A DNA stretch of 64,000 bases from Lumbricus terrestris (GCA_949752735.1 OX457037.1:13682432-13746431); one strand, 5' to 3'. Counted from the first letter of the stretch, positions 24,401 through 39,400 are shown. Numbers and translations: made by a program. Notes: generated by a model from the letters alone, not told the origin.

Positions 24401-27400
24401 GGGAACAATTGAGAGCACTTGAAAGGGTGCAGAGGAAATTCTCAAGTGCATTTATGCCTTGAAAATAGCTCTCGAAATGACCAGTTGTTTACGCACACCA
24501 CCTGTTGCTGTCACCGAGCAGTATGATTTGATGCAGGAAGTAACTGGGAGTGTATGGTTAGAGGTCGGAAGCAAACAGTCGTAGCTTATTATTATTATTT
24601 TTTTTGTCGCCCGAGGTATAAATGATCCCTCAGGCTTTAAAATCATTAATAAAAGCTTTGTTATTATTATTATTAGTAGTATTAGTATTAGTATTATCAT
24701 TATTATTACATTTATTATTAATTTATTATTATTTATTTATTACTTCTTACCCGCTCAAATTGCGTGAATCTGAGGTGTGGATAGTCACTTGCCCGAGGAA
24801 GACCACCAGTTGGATATCAAAGTGGTTGAAAGCCAAGGAGGAAAAAAATAGTTGGTTTTGCACCTTTTTTTCAAGCTGCGAAGCAAGAGCGGAAATTGAT
24901 CCCATTTCCTGTGAGCATAGGCATGGAATGCACGCGAGCCCAAATTTGTTCTACATCAGAACAGTAAGCCTAGTAGCAAGTGGTTGCAACATTTGCACGG
25001 AAGTAAGTAAGCAAAGGGAGGTGGGAGACAGAATGAGGGGCTGGGAAGAAACTGAGCAGATGGTGGTGGGAAGAACAGTGGGAGATGATCTTTGAAAGTT
25101 CGTTTGCACTGAAAATTGCTGCACTGTATCTTGATATGGACACATTGTTAGCTGTGTTGAACAGTTTTGATTGAAGAGTTTGTTTACACAGCGTTGTGTG
25201 ACACATGGGATATTACCCACAGTGTGTGTTGTGCGACAGAAATCAGCTCTCTCCATCAAAACATTCTTTGTGATTAACTTGCACCCCAAGCACATCTTTT
25301 CGCTACAGGTCTCAAAACTACATTTTTTCGCTGGCTCTTTCACATTGTGTGCGGCTCTGATCGGCATGCACTGTGAGAGGCTCTTTGTAAATTTCTAGAT
25401 ATGATACGATTGATCCTGAAGAGTAACAGCCCTCAGTGTTGTGATTTTTCTAATGTAAGTCCAAATATCTGGAATGGTCTTCTGTTGGAGATACGCCTGT
25501 TTTCTAGAGTTGACCCATCAGTGTTTTAAAGGCGCCATAAAATCTTTTTGTATCATCTTGGTTCACGGTGGTTGGATTGGGAGCACCTCTGAGTGGACTT
25601 TTTGAGGAGGCGCTATATAATATCTTGGAATGAATGAATGAGTGAGTGAGTGAACGAACGAACGAGCGAACGAACAAATGAATATGGCTCCTGAGCTGCC
25701 GTTAACATTATTTTAGGTCAGCCTTTTCTCTTAGGAAGTTGACTAAATTGCCTGCTATTAAGTAAATGCATGTATTTTTCAAATATTGCAGAGGAGCATT
25801 GAGTGTGTTGAAGTGTTTTGCTGATGGGTTTGTTGGTGTAGATTGAGAAGGGGAAGCACCATGGAGTCGTCGACATCGGTCTGTCAGTGATCGCCTGCAA
25901 AAGGAAAGGACGTCGGATTGATGTCGACGCCGATGATCTCATATACCATCTCAAGGTCAGCTGAAGGGCATTGCTTACCAGGTTACCTTATCAGGATCAT
26001 CCGAAGGACGTGTATGGTTCTGGTATTTTTTATGTGGAAAAATGGTTTGATTTGTTTAATCACTTTTTGTTTGGCTGTTGTCTGGCTTCATGCCATGCAG
26101 AATGGTTGATTGTGTTTTTGGTTGAGCAAAAGTTACCGTCACATTGAGTTAGATTGATTGGTTGGTATGTTGATTGATTTATTGATTGGGTGATTGATTT
26201 AGATCAATAGATTGATTCACTGACTGATTTATCAACTGTTGTGGTTAATGATTTTAGTTATTAGAGTAGTTTTTGATTAATTGAGTTGATTGATTGACTG
26301 ACTGATTGATTAATTTACTGATTAACTGAATGACTGATTGATCTATTCATGATCTGACTGATTGATTGATTAACTGATTGACTGACTGACTGACTGGTTT
26401 ATGGATTGACTGATTGTTTGATTGATTGATGGATTGATTGATTAACTGATTGATTGAATTATTTAATTATTGATTGATTGACTGAATAATTGATTGATGA
26501 ATTGACTGATTGATCATGTGATTGACTGATTGACGCATTGATGGATTGACTGACTGATTGATTAACTGATTGATTGATTAACTGATTGGCCGGTTTATGG
26601 ATTGACTGATTGATTGATTGATTAACGGATTGACTGACTTACTTACTGACTAATTGACTGATTGATTGATTGATTAACTGATTGAATCTATTGATGTATT
26701 GTTGATTAGGTGAAGAGTACGAAGGAGTTTGACGAGTGGACGACGCAGTTGAGACATCATCGTCTCCACCGACATCACGAGATCACGTACGGAACGAAAG
26801 ACACAACGTCGTCCGGACCACGCCTTGTCTCTCTCTCTTCCCCAGCCGATCAATATTCGTCGCTTTCATCGCCTCTCTCACCAGATGGCGCAGAGTTCAT
26901 CGGTAGGCGGCGCTCAACCCTCTCTCTTTTATATATATATATATGCTCCTATATGCTCTTCCTCCTGCTCCCCGCCCCCACTAGCTAACTCGACTGTATT
27001 GAGTGCTCTGTTAGTGAGAAGATGAAATGGTGAGGGAGAGGGCTGGCTGATGCTAAGACATATGAGGTTGCTTACACTACCCGTACTTAACGGATATCTG
27101 CTTCTAAGGTTAGCTTATGATGCGATAGCATAAGGGATTGCATAGGTGTTAAAAACGATGGAAATGGAATTAAAAAATGGGGAAAGTCGTTTTATTTTTA
27201 AAAACACCCGGAAAATGACAAAAAGCAGGAACGGAAAATAATTTGACTTTGTTATATCTTTAAACTGCATTTTAAGCTTAAAAACCTTCTTTATGCAATT
27301 TTATCCTAATCGGCAAATATGTGTTATATATAAACATATATATATTTTCTATCTATCATATTTCAAGTATTAGGTTAATGGATGACCTTAGACCTTAGTC

Positions 27401-30400
27401 CTTCTTGTGCAATGTGCAAGTCTGCACATCAGGCAACGCATCTCCTCCACTCCTCTCTATCTATCGCCAGTTCTTCCGCCTCCTTCCGTGTCAGCTCCAA
27501 ACGTCCTAGGTCGTTTTGACTGTTTATGGCCAGTTCTTCCTCATTTTCCTCATTTTCTTTTTCAGCCAGTGTCCCAGTTCATCACTTGCTTCGCTCTCCT
27601 GTTGTCGTCCATGCAAGAGACATGTCCCATCCATCTCAATCTTTTCTTCTGATGATGTTTTCCATGGTATCCTGTCCTATTCTTTCTCTTATGATCTTGT
27701 TTGTTTTTTTGTTAATGGATGAATATGGAAGTAAACAAAGCGTTTTCATAAAAATTATTATCATTGGTGCCGTTATGTAACGATCATAACGATTTTGTTT
27801 TGGCAATCAGAGAGAATTTTAATATCGGATATCGTCGGCCGTTGCAATTTCATGGCTGATTATAAATTGATCAGCTATAAAACGTCGACTTTGTAATCGA
27901 TAATAATCCCCGCTTCCTCTTTCCGTGTTGATTCTCGGTTGAGGGGCGAGGGTGCGGTGGCGGTCACAGCTGCTTTCCTCTGGTGTTAAGCGTTTGGTGG
28001 AATGTTTTCCCAGATGGGTTGGAGAGGCGAGACGGAGCAGGAATGGGAATGGGAGGAGTGCCAAGGGTGATCGACCGACAACCGGGTAAAGTTTCCACAT
28101 GGCTGACCGACTCCAGCGGAATTGATGGATGGGATAAGGGTGAGTATCGATTGGCCGATTGATCTCTGCCTGTCCTTCTTTCTGTCTCTGTCTCTTTCTT
28201 TGTCTGCCTTGTTTGTTCTGTCGGTTTGTGTGTCTGTCTCTGTCTGTCTCACTGTAGCTTTGAGTATCGTTGTGTGTCCTTCCATATTGCTGTGCATGGG
28301 TTTCTCTTCCTCTATCTGATTGGTGGCGTCAATATCCTCACGCTGTCTTTATTTTTGTATTGCATCTTTGTTATATCTTACTCTATGTTTTTCGGTCTTT
28401 CTTTGTGTTTGTATATCTCTGTCTTTCTGGTTCTTTGTCTCGTTGTGTTAGTCTATCCTCTTCCATTGCCTTCTTCCTAGTTGTCTGGTGTTTGTGTAGA
28501 TCTCTCAGTCTTTATCTCTTTGAGTCGGTCTTCATTACTCTGTCTTTTCACCAATAAATAATAATATTATTTATATAAATAAATTAATTACTTGACAATG
28601 TCTGGAGAGTCGCGTGAGGTCAATTTAATTTTTCAGCATCTGTCAACGTCCATATCAAGCACTTTTATGTCATGACATCATTCCAAGACACATTATTTAC
28701 TAATGCTGTGGAGCTCAAGGCCTGATTTTCCAAATCCATGTAGCTGCTCTGATGTAAATTTTTGCTCCGGAGTGATTGCTCTAGCTTTGAGTAATAAATA
28801 ACAGTTTTAAGCTATCCAGATCTCAGCTGTCTTCCAAATTACTAAGAAATTACCCACATAAAAGCAACTTGTACGATTTGTAGTGTATTCAGTTGATAGA
28901 AGTGGTAACTTAAATCGGTTGAGCAAAGTTAAAAAGACTTCTACTGTGGAAATTTCATGCACAGAATCAACTTTTTGGTACAATCGTTTTTTCCATATTG
29001 CCAACTGGCATAATATTTTGTATGCTCTGATTGTTATTTTTGTCAATTTAGACCTCAGTTCAGTGCAGCTGAAGATGTTTGAATTAAATGCGGTTCTGGA
29101 GAAATTGCAACATACTGCAAATTCAGGCTCAAGTACTTACGTTCAGGAGGTAATTTCATGATGTTGAAAGGGTAAATACTACGGTAATTCATTAGTTAAT
29201 TTGACATTGCATTATATTATTATTATTACTTGATAACTTCCATAGCATCAGTATCTGATGTGCAAGAGGGTCCCCAGTGGTACAAATAGTTTTACCTGTC
29301 TTTATGAGAGAGGTACCATAAAAGTTTAAATTTTTGCCTTTCATTTGTGACCTTGACTAAGAAAAGAACCACTTGTTGTTTACTAGGTCAGCAGGTGAAT
29401 GAATTGTTTCCTAAAACAAAAATTGTTACCTATTCATTGTTGTTTTTTTTATTTTTGCAACCACACCTTTGGCTCCACAGTGGTGAAATGTTTACTTATG
29501 GTGAGGATTTATTATGCATATTAGTAGGTTTGATGTTGACCTTACCCTGCCTATACTAGATGATGGTGCTGGATGGCTATAGATAGAGTCTGAATTTACT
29601 AAAGGAGTTTAAATGCTGGTTTTAGACCTCTTAAAAAAGGTGTCCTGTTGTTGAATTACTGTTGTCAAGTGTGGTGTGCCGTAGTCGACAGAACTGATCC
29701 TTTGAATTCTTGGTGATCATGCTTCGTAGGTTTCTCCCTAGAGGTGTTTAAGCAATTGAGTTACCATGGAAACTGAAGACTTTGATTGTGTAACAACCTT
29801 GTTGAATTTCCAACTGCCACACACCCCAGTATGATTACAATTCATAGGATGAGCGAATTTAACTGTTTGGCAGCCATGCAAGACTCTCATCACGTCCTAT
29901 TGCTCACTTTAACAACGCCATATGCCGAGTGGGAGGTTGAGCTGACCTTTGTGAGGGATGCAGGATGAGAATTTTTTTAGATTGCTTTTTGATGTCTGCT
30001 GTACAACGTGTGTTGATGTTGCTTGTTTGTTTAAGTTTCATGATTTGGCGATTTCTTCTTCGTCGAAGAAGTTGAAATCATCTGGCAGCAAGAAATCATT
30101 GCTCATGAAGACTCAGAAGAGCAAGGAACGAAAGAGCAAGGACCGCCTGTCGGTCTGTTCTATCTCTCTCTCTCTCTCCTCCGTTTATCTCTTTCAATGT
30201 TCATTTGTTTGTGTGTGTGTGTCTGTTTGTCTGTATATTCTGCTATGTTTGTCTGACTCTTTTTCTGCAGATCTCTGTTTTTATCTCTGTCTCTCTCTCT
30301 AGGTGCTCCTGGGGTTTATTTTCCGGAAGATGTGCAAAATCATTGCAATTTTCGCCCTGGATTTCATTTTTTTCTTTCTCCCAAACAAAGATTATAGAAG

Positions 30401-33400
30401 CTTTATAGCTGGAGTGTTATATTTAGAAAATATAGCGAGCAGACCTTTCGTGTGAAAACAGTGATATTAACAAGCTATCTTATTTTTCATGTAACCTGTG
30501 CCTGAATGCGGAGTGACAATTTCAGAATAGCCAAAAAATGGATATACAACTACTGTTATTGTATTGTATTGTATTTGAACATTTGTAAAGTGCCTCTAGT
30601 AGGGGAATCGCTCAGAGGAGCTCCCAGTATGCAAAGCCCCATGAGAAGAAGCTGGTTTTGAGAAGAGAAAAAGCAGAGGAGAGACTGCCAGACAGAAGTG
30701 TAGAGCGAAAAGAAGGAGAAAGAGCATTGCATAGAGAAGGACCAATTGAGGCAAATGATCGAAACTGAGCCATAGCAGTTCTAGACTGAGGAACCAATAG
30801 GTCAAATCTGTTGGATGAACGAAGTGGACGATGGGAGGAAGCTGAGTGAGGACGAAGTAAAGCATTAGTCAGATATTTTGGGGCAAAACCCCGTTGAACC
30901 TTTAGGATGCTATGTTTAGGATGTTGTGTTTAGGATGTCATGTTTAGCTGTTTGTGCGCATTTGCTTCGTAGGTGGCTGATGGTCTGATGACGATCCATA
31001 TGAGTACGTCCAATCCGAATCTGTTGACAATGGATGAACCAGTCCTCATTGGAGCTTCCACGAAAAACGGAGGAGGATCCGATTCCAGGGAGTTTGACCT
31101 TCTCCAGGAACTCTTCTATCGCCAAGCGGAAGAAGGTAGTGAATGACCTTGTATTGACCTTGTATTCATTCTGTTTTTTTTTACTCATTTTTTAAGACTT
31201 GACCTATAATTTGGATGGTTGAGTCATGATATCTATAGGTTTGGACTTCACCCAAGGCAGTTAATGTGTTGGGACTTTGAGCAAGCCCTTCGCTCGCTAC
31301 TCATTAGCGACATGGATGTTATGTCATATGGTCATGCACGCTTCTGAGCTTGAAAGGAGGGCGCTGTCATGTACAGTGGTATATATGCAATAATTATATA
31401 CATGTGAATATTCAAGCGGTTTAATAAAGAATATTCAATCATTCATTCGTTCATTGTCTGGACTTATTATAAGTGCCCCTTCTAGAAACCTACTCAAGAT
31501 CGCTCCCAGCCCAGCCACGGCAAAGCAAAACACAAGAGAGAGATTTATGAAACAAATTTTGATTGGTCAGATGCAATAAATGCAGCTTTGATGGGATGTC
31601 ATTTTAGGTGGACAGCTCTGCATCTGTGAATCACATTGCCTGGCACAGCTATGCGATCTTGTGGAACCAGGAGTTGCCCCTTCTTAGCGGAGCTTACTTG
31701 CATTGTATTGTATTGTATTGCATAGCTGAGTGGGCTGGGGGCACAGATGGAGAAGAATTTGCAAAACAACTTTCTACCCTGTTGTAGATTTCAAATCCAG
31801 ACCTCTCACTTGACAGTCTTGCGCACTAGCCACTGGACCATTGTAAGGCCCAGTTAATGGGTAACAGCACTCTGAGAAATTCGCTTAAATTAAAACATAG
31901 GAGGAAAGTCGGGAAGAGAACAAGAAAGAACCCAGTGGAAAATGATTCATTTCCAGTTGACCATTGATTAGCGTAGATAATAGATTAGATTAGATTACAT
32001 CTTGTAACAGTCTTCTTCCTGCCCTGTGAGCAGCCGACTCAATTGACACCCTTCAAATCAGACCTTATTTAAGTCTCATTTATTCTGCAAGGCATATCTT
32101 GCTGAACATTAGTAGTATGTGAGGCGCCCTTGTAACAGCTGTGTTACGGTGCCATACAATTGTCATTATTATTTTACCATCATAACGAACAATTTCTTGT
32201 TTGTTCTTGTTTCTAGTTCACAGCAGCCTGAAGACCGTCTGCCGTTCGTTGACATTGGAACGCGAGCGACTGAGACAAGCGCTCGAGTCAGACAATTACG
32301 TCGCAGTACACAGCAATGCTAACTACATTCAGTCACTCAAACAGTCGCTTTCAGAGGTAGTCCGGCTCTTTTGACTGCTTGGATTATCTCTCTGTGCATC
32401 TGTCCATCTGCTCAGTTGTTACGTTATTTCATTTTTAGTTTATGTTCAGCCTTATTTTTAGTTTATGTTCAGCCGTATTTTTAGTTTATGTTCTGCCTTA
32501 TTTTTAGTTTATGTTCTGCCTTATTGTTTGGTTAGTTGTAGTTCAGGTTCCATAGCAGAGATGGTTGGTGTCTTTTTCTATTCGGGCTTTGTTGATTTGC
32601 TGCAGACTCTGAAACAGAATACGGAATATCGTAATAGACTGAATCGAATTCACGCTGAGTCTGGGGTGACAGACTTCAAACCAATTGTCTCTCCCCTCTG
32701 CCTCACTTCCGTCTACATGACCAGCGGTCCACCGTCAGAAAAGGTAAATGGTCACTTCTCAGGATCTTCTTCACATCGACTTTTTCCATGGTCTTAATGT
32801 CTTGTTTCAATGATCTTGTTAAAGAGCTTGCAAAGTAAGATATATATGATTATTGAATATGATTATTGATTTGATTTATTGATTTTAAGCTTTTATCAGA
32901 CATTTTAAACTTGCCACTCATTCCCTGACAGTTTGGCTCAACAGATCATTGTTTGAGAGTATCAAAGGTAAAGCTGAACAGATGTCGTATCCTACTTGAT
33001 GGTTTCTTCTTTTTCAGTGTTCTGCTCTTAGGTGGGTCCAAGATTCTAACGACTTCATTCTTGTCTACGTACTGGTTTACTTTCTAGATTTTGCAACCAA
33101 TTTCAAGGCAGCATTGCAGCCATTTGTATTGTTTATTTTTATCATGAAAAATAGAATTTATAGTATTAAAGACAATTTGTGAAAGTGTTTGCCATTGTAT
33201 GGATGTTGTGAGTGTCAAGATGTTGAAGAAACAATGTTGACGGACTGGACTGATCAGTAGTTGTCAGAAATGATGGATCATGGCTGTATCCCTTGGGAGT
33301 CTAAAGAAATATATTTACTGCCATGATTGTGTCATAAGTCAGTTGTGTTTTTATTAAATTATTGATTTACTAGCTTTGCTTCTTTTTAAAAATAGGTTTT

Positions 33401-36400
33401 GTCCTTATTTTGACTTACCAGTGATTTGTTGATTGCGCAGATTATTGATCGATGAAAAACGGTTGTAATGGTGCATAGATTGCTTGATACATTGCGTATT
33501 GCAACAGATCCGATAGCATTGCAGTTGCATTAATTGATAAATTTGTTTATAAGTAGTTAGAGTCTGATGCAGGCATGGTTTCCTGTTGAACTTATGAGCT
33601 CATTCTTGTTTAAATTCTTGCCTATATTTATGCAACACTGCTAACTAATGACTAAATAAGAGTTGATGGGGAGTAGGCAGGTGTTGCAATCTGCAAGTTT
33701 AACTTTTGTTCTTCCTCAGCACAGTGCAGGGTTGAAGCGAGGCAGTAGGTTAAAGACGCGACCGAGAACGAAACAGCGCGTCCTTCCTAAATCATGCCCT
33801 GTGAATATTTCAAACAGACGCTTTTCTTCCAATCTTCTTTCTTCCGTTTCCATTTCTCTTTTCCAGTCGATTTCAGTTGGTTTCATCTCTTGCAAAGTTT
33901 CTGCCGCTGTGTTTGTTGTGCGTTTCTCAAAAGGAGAAAATGAGCAAGAAAATTAATTAATATATTCTGACTGATATTTCTTTGCCATTATGAAACTGTG
34001 TTGCTACTTAAGGGAATTCTGTCAGAGATAATTTTGGAGAAACTTGAGGCGGTAGGGAAATTTATCAAATCACAATTATCACATGCTTGTAGTTGAAAAT
34101 TAAAGTCTAAATTTGGCAACGAGTAATATGAAATTGAAGTCTTGAAATACAGTTTGAGTAAGACAGAAATAGACAACTTGCTAGTTGATCCATTGCCAAG
34201 AAGTGAACAGCATGCATGATTTAAACTTCGCAAAACGATATTTTGGTTAATAATCGGATAAAATGATAATTGATAAAAAAGGAATTAAAAGTAACTGGGA
34301 AATACTTGTACACATATAGTTGTATTTGTGTACAAGTATTTCCCAAGGCAGAAAGTGCCAAAATGGCCGAAACGAACGTCCAACGGTTTTTCCGTCTGTT
34401 GCCAGTAGTGGCGCCAGAGGGGCTAGGGGGGGCTAAGCTTCCCTAAAAAAGGCCATCCATTTTTTTTCCATGTAAAAATGAAATATTTGCACAATTAACC
34501 CTCTTTACCCCCCCCCCCCAAAAACCGTAGAGGTACACACGAGGTTAAAAAGGTCGTCAGAAATGTTGACGGCTGAAATGGAATTTTTCTTGAGATTTTG
34601 GCCGTCTGAAAACGGAAAATTTTCATTGTCTGTTGCCCACTCTTCTTACCCATGTGTGCTTCTATAGAAACTTCTATGCAGAGTGTTTCCACAGTTTTGA
34701 AGGTCTTTTGGTTGCAGCTGAAATGCAGTTACAACAGTCAAGAAGCACGAGATGTTTCAAAGGTCAACAAAAGTATTACAATAATTATTTAAATGTTTCT
34801 CTGTGTCCAAACAATGAGCTTTTCTAAAATCTTTAATGAGGTGCTGGCTAGAGAGGCTCTACCTACCTGTCAACTACGCTATTTATTGTTGTTGATTGAA
34901 TATTGATTGCTTTTTCGATTGCATCGGGTGACGGGTGATGTTTTGTTTGTCGATAGGGACGTTTGCATTTTGCCACGGCCGGTTCCCTCGACAGTCTCAC
35001 CGAGTTTTACGATGCGGCCGAACGACTGACGTCGTGTTCCGATGTTTCTGAAGTAGGGAAATATTTCGGTCGATGAGTTTTCCATTTCTAACGTACTATC
35101 TACGATGAAACGGTTCTTGTTCTAGTGACCGTGATTCACCAGCTGATCTGTGCACATAGAATTTCTACTGTTAGAGTAGACTGTAGTTTAGGTTCTCGAT
35201 ACTCAGCTCGATACTACTCAGTCAAATACATAAAAAAAACTTGAGAGAATGAAATTCTCGATACTTATCTATGCGAAGTGTTGAGTCTGAAGTATGGTTT
35301 GCCCTTGTGATGTTCTAAGCTTTCTTGTGGCCAGATGCATTCATACATATATACATGAATATGCTTCTTGTCCCCTTCCAGGCAGCGGTGTGCTTCCTCT
35401 GTTGCTGGCCTTGTAGTCTGGAATGGGCTTCTTTTATAATTGCACCTGCTGCACGTTCTATCGCAATCTTAAGACTTTTCTCTTTAGCCAAGGGTGGGTC
35501 GGGAGTGCTACTGAGTAGTAACCTTGAAGGGGCGCTATATAAATCCATGTAATGAGTGAATGAATACAATGAACAAATTGCATACATGCATATGCATCTC
35601 ATCTCTTTCGGATTCCTTATCCTTTATGGCCTGTTGTATGTCTCAATTTTCTTGTATGTATTGGACTGAATAGTTGGGTAAGACTGTTAGTGAATCTCCT
35701 TAGTTACCTACACTGCCTGCCCTTCAGTCTACATACCTACACTAAGTCTTGTGCCCTTGTCAGTGCATGAAATCATAGATATCACGGGGTACAGACGTTT
35801 GTAATTGCTTCTATAGGCTGACACTGCTCTGAATTGACGTTTTTACTTCATTACAAAGTCATGCAGTCACTTAAACATCTGATCTTTTTCTTTTTGGTCT
35901 CTGTCTTGCTCTTCTCTCATCTCGTATTTTCAAGTCTTGCGTAATTATGAATCCGCTGAAACTCTACCACTCTGATTCGTAGCAAGACTCATCTCCACAC
36001 TTTGTTTACTAGGAGCATGTAAAGGCAGCGTATATTTTTTTGCTTAGTTATTTTAAATACTTTTCTTGTTTTTGGCTGTGGGCAAAGCTTTGGCCTTTTC
36101 TTCATCTGCTTTCAACTTTTTTTAAAGTTGTTTTTTACTATTTGTATCATTACATCTTGAAAGCATATTTTTCACGTATGCATAAGGCTACAATGTTTTT
36201 TTGCTATTTGGATCATTACATCTTGAAAGCATATTTTTTCACGTATGCATAAGGCTACAATGTTTTTTTTGCTATTTGGATCATTACATCTTGAAAGCAT
36301 ACATGTATTTGTTCACATATGTATAAGGCTAAAATGTCATAAAATAAACCATTTTAAATCGTATTTTTAATTCAGACATTGATGGCTGAATGTGATTTAC

Positions 36401-39400
36401 TAGCAGTTGTATTTGTTATGGAGTTTATTATACAGTTCAAGTACGCATTTTATTAGGCAATTTGTATACATTTTATTGTATTACTAGTTTTATTTTGCAT
36501 TTTTTGATACTTGAAGATATGCATATACAATGTATGCATTGTATTTTAAGTTGAATTGTGGAGAGCAAGTGACGCTTATTTTACCGAATGTTTTCTCTTC
36601 AGTTTTAGTTTGACTAAATTAACTCTGTGGCTTGTTTTAAGGAAGTGAGTGGCCTTTTCCTTTTCCTTTGGCTCCATCAGATGTTAGAGTTTTAACTTGG
36701 ATCAAAATGGAAGTTTACGAATTCCATTCATTCTGTTTCAATAAGATTAGCAAACTAATGTTCTGAAATGTTACAATCTGATGCTGTAGGTAAAGAAGTG
36801 TGTTGCATTTCTTCTGAAAGATGTGATTAATGTTTTATTTACAATGCAGAGTTCTAAGTTGTCTAGATAAGGCAGGATTTGGATCCCTTTTGGTTTTACA
36901 ATCTACATGTAAGAGTGGACCCCACTGAATGGAGGAGTTTTTGAGTTTATTGTAGCATCATCTGTCTGTGTTGTTCTTAACCAGTGTTAATATCTTGCTT
37001 TTGAAATGGCCTACATTAGCAATTATATAGGTATTAACTAGTCTTTTAATATTAGTTAGTTTATGGTCTGTCTCAAATCCTGCCTTTTATCTTAGATCGC
37101 TCACACTGGGAGCACTTATAATTATCAAAGGTTTTACTGAGGGAAGCGCTTTATAAATGATCATATACAATACAAGATACAAAGTTACTTTTGTGCATAT
37201 TAGCATGCTGCTAGTAGTCCGCTGTAATCTTATTTAAGTGTTCATCAGCTTTAGATCAACGATTGTACTTCTCGCATAAGAAAGTGCTTTGAATAAGCAA
37301 GTCATCATTTATGTGCAGAGATTTGAAGTGATGCAGCATGATGTTATTATCGTTGCAGGACCAGGAGGAGGAAGAGGAAGATGAGGACATGTCAGATGCA
37401 GAGGAGACGATTCCACTACCTGCAGGTCAGTCCTTCAGTCTTTGAACAGTCATGTGATCATAATTAATAAAAGTAGTTATAATTATAATATGTTTATAAT
37501 AATAACTAGCTGTACCCGGCCACGCGTTGCTGTGGCTGAAAAGACCGTCCATCCCTCCATCCCTCCCTTCCCCTACCTGCCTCCCTCCCTCCGTCCCTCC
37601 CTCCCGTTCCCTCCCTCCTTCCCTCCGTCCTTCCCTCCCTCCGTCCCTCCCTCCCGTTCCCTCCGTCCCTCCCTCCCGTTCCCTCCCTCCGTCCCTCCCT
37701 CCCGTTCCCTCCCTCCATCCATCCATCCCGTCCGCTCCCTCCCCTCCCTCTTTCTCCCGCTCCCTCCCTCACCTCCCATCCTTCCTCACCCATCCGTTCC
37801 CTACAGCTACATAGATGTATGCGCTATATAAGAGCACGCGCGGATAAAAAAAAACACGTCCGCATACACGCATTTGTGTTTTTTCCAAAAAAGCATATAA
37901 AAATCCGTCCGCTGGAAACGTTCTGTGAAAATTTGAAAACCGAGAGTTTATTTGCGCTACAGAAACTCGCGCCGGTATGCACGGCCTCATTGGAATGCAA
38001 ATGGACGGACGCGTGAAAGTGGAATTGAAAATTGTGTTTTTTGGTCGCACGCGCGGATTAAAAAAAAAATATCCTCATACACGCGTTGTAGCCTATTTTT
38101 TCCAAAAAAGCATATAAAACTCGTCCGTTCGAACTTCGAACGTTGTGTGAAAATTTGAAAAACGACAGTTAGGGCCTACAAATAAATGCGCTACAGAAAC
38201 GCGCGACGGTATGCACGGCCCATAGACATCATATATTATGATGTCTATGGTACGGCCTCATTGGAATGCAAATGGACGGCGCGGCCTCATTAGAATGCAA
38301 ATGGACGGACGCGTGAAGGTGGAATTAAAAGTTGTGTTTTTTGGGTCGTAAAGATTGCGCTTTTCCCCAAAAGGCATAAAAAAACCCGGAGATATTCGAA
38401 TGGAACGGTTTGCGAAAATTTTCAAAGGAATCGGTTCAGAACTCTCCGAGAACCGATGTAACAAACTGTAACTTTTTACATTTTTATTTATATAGATGGT
38501 GTGATATTCGTCATCATGTTCTTCTCTGACATAGCAATATTAGTTAATAATAATAATTAGTGATGTTATTGATAATTAACAATTATTTTTTATTAATATT
38601 ATTATTCCAGTAGACTGGAACCTGCTCTTAGCTGTGCAGCAGAACTTATAGAAATGTTGAGTTTCTGATTTTGATTTACAATTGCTTATGTGTCGTCTGT
38701 TTTTTTCCAGTGGATGAGCTGCACAACCAATTCTCACGATTCCAGTTGAGGCGAAGGTCAAAGCTGCCGTCTCCAAAGATCGAGTCGGATGTCGGAGTGT
38801 GGAGTCTTATGCGGAAGAATATCGGAAAAGATCTCTCCAAGATATCCATGCCTGTTTCCATGAACGAACCACTCAATGCTCTACAGGTTGATAACGATTT
38901 CTAATGTTCTGTTATTTTCTTTTTCCGTCATCACTCTGATACATCATAGGCCATGAAATTTTTTATTAAATTATTGATTGCCAAATTATCAGCAATCTGA
39001 ATTGTTTGTTTGGAGTTCAGTATTGTTGCTATGATCTTCTTGGACCTTTTTATATATGTCTGGTATGATTGACCCGACTATCTTGCTGCTATAATCTTCT
39101 TGAACCTTTTTATAGTTGTCTGGTATGTGCTATATTTACGTTTTAGACTGAATATTAATATTTCTGTGTTGTGATCAAATGTAGAGACTCTGTGAGGAAC
39201 TTGAGTACAGCGAACTTCTTGATCGTTGCGCAGAGTTGGACGATCCCTACGAAAGAATGGTAGGAGATTAAACGACGCTAATTGCTTCACTGAAATAAAT
39301 AAAGTATAATGGATATTTTTGGTTGACAGGACGAAGGTACAATTATGAATCTGTGGCAAACTTTACATCTTTTGGGTCATCAATTGCACCATTTTAAGGG

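Noticed and set aside
27819..28100. Minus-strand 93-codon frame
   Set aside because: It overlaps ORP exon E, which fits phase, splice sites and family sequence on the plus strand.
34392..34637. hAT insertion starting CAGTAGTGGCGCC with TCTGTTGCC on both sides
   Set aside because: The right side has no matching inverted end, so the boundary cannot be supported.
37427..37831. Pro/Ser or Gly/Glu/Arg-rich frames on both strands
   Set aside because: CCCT-type simple repeat.
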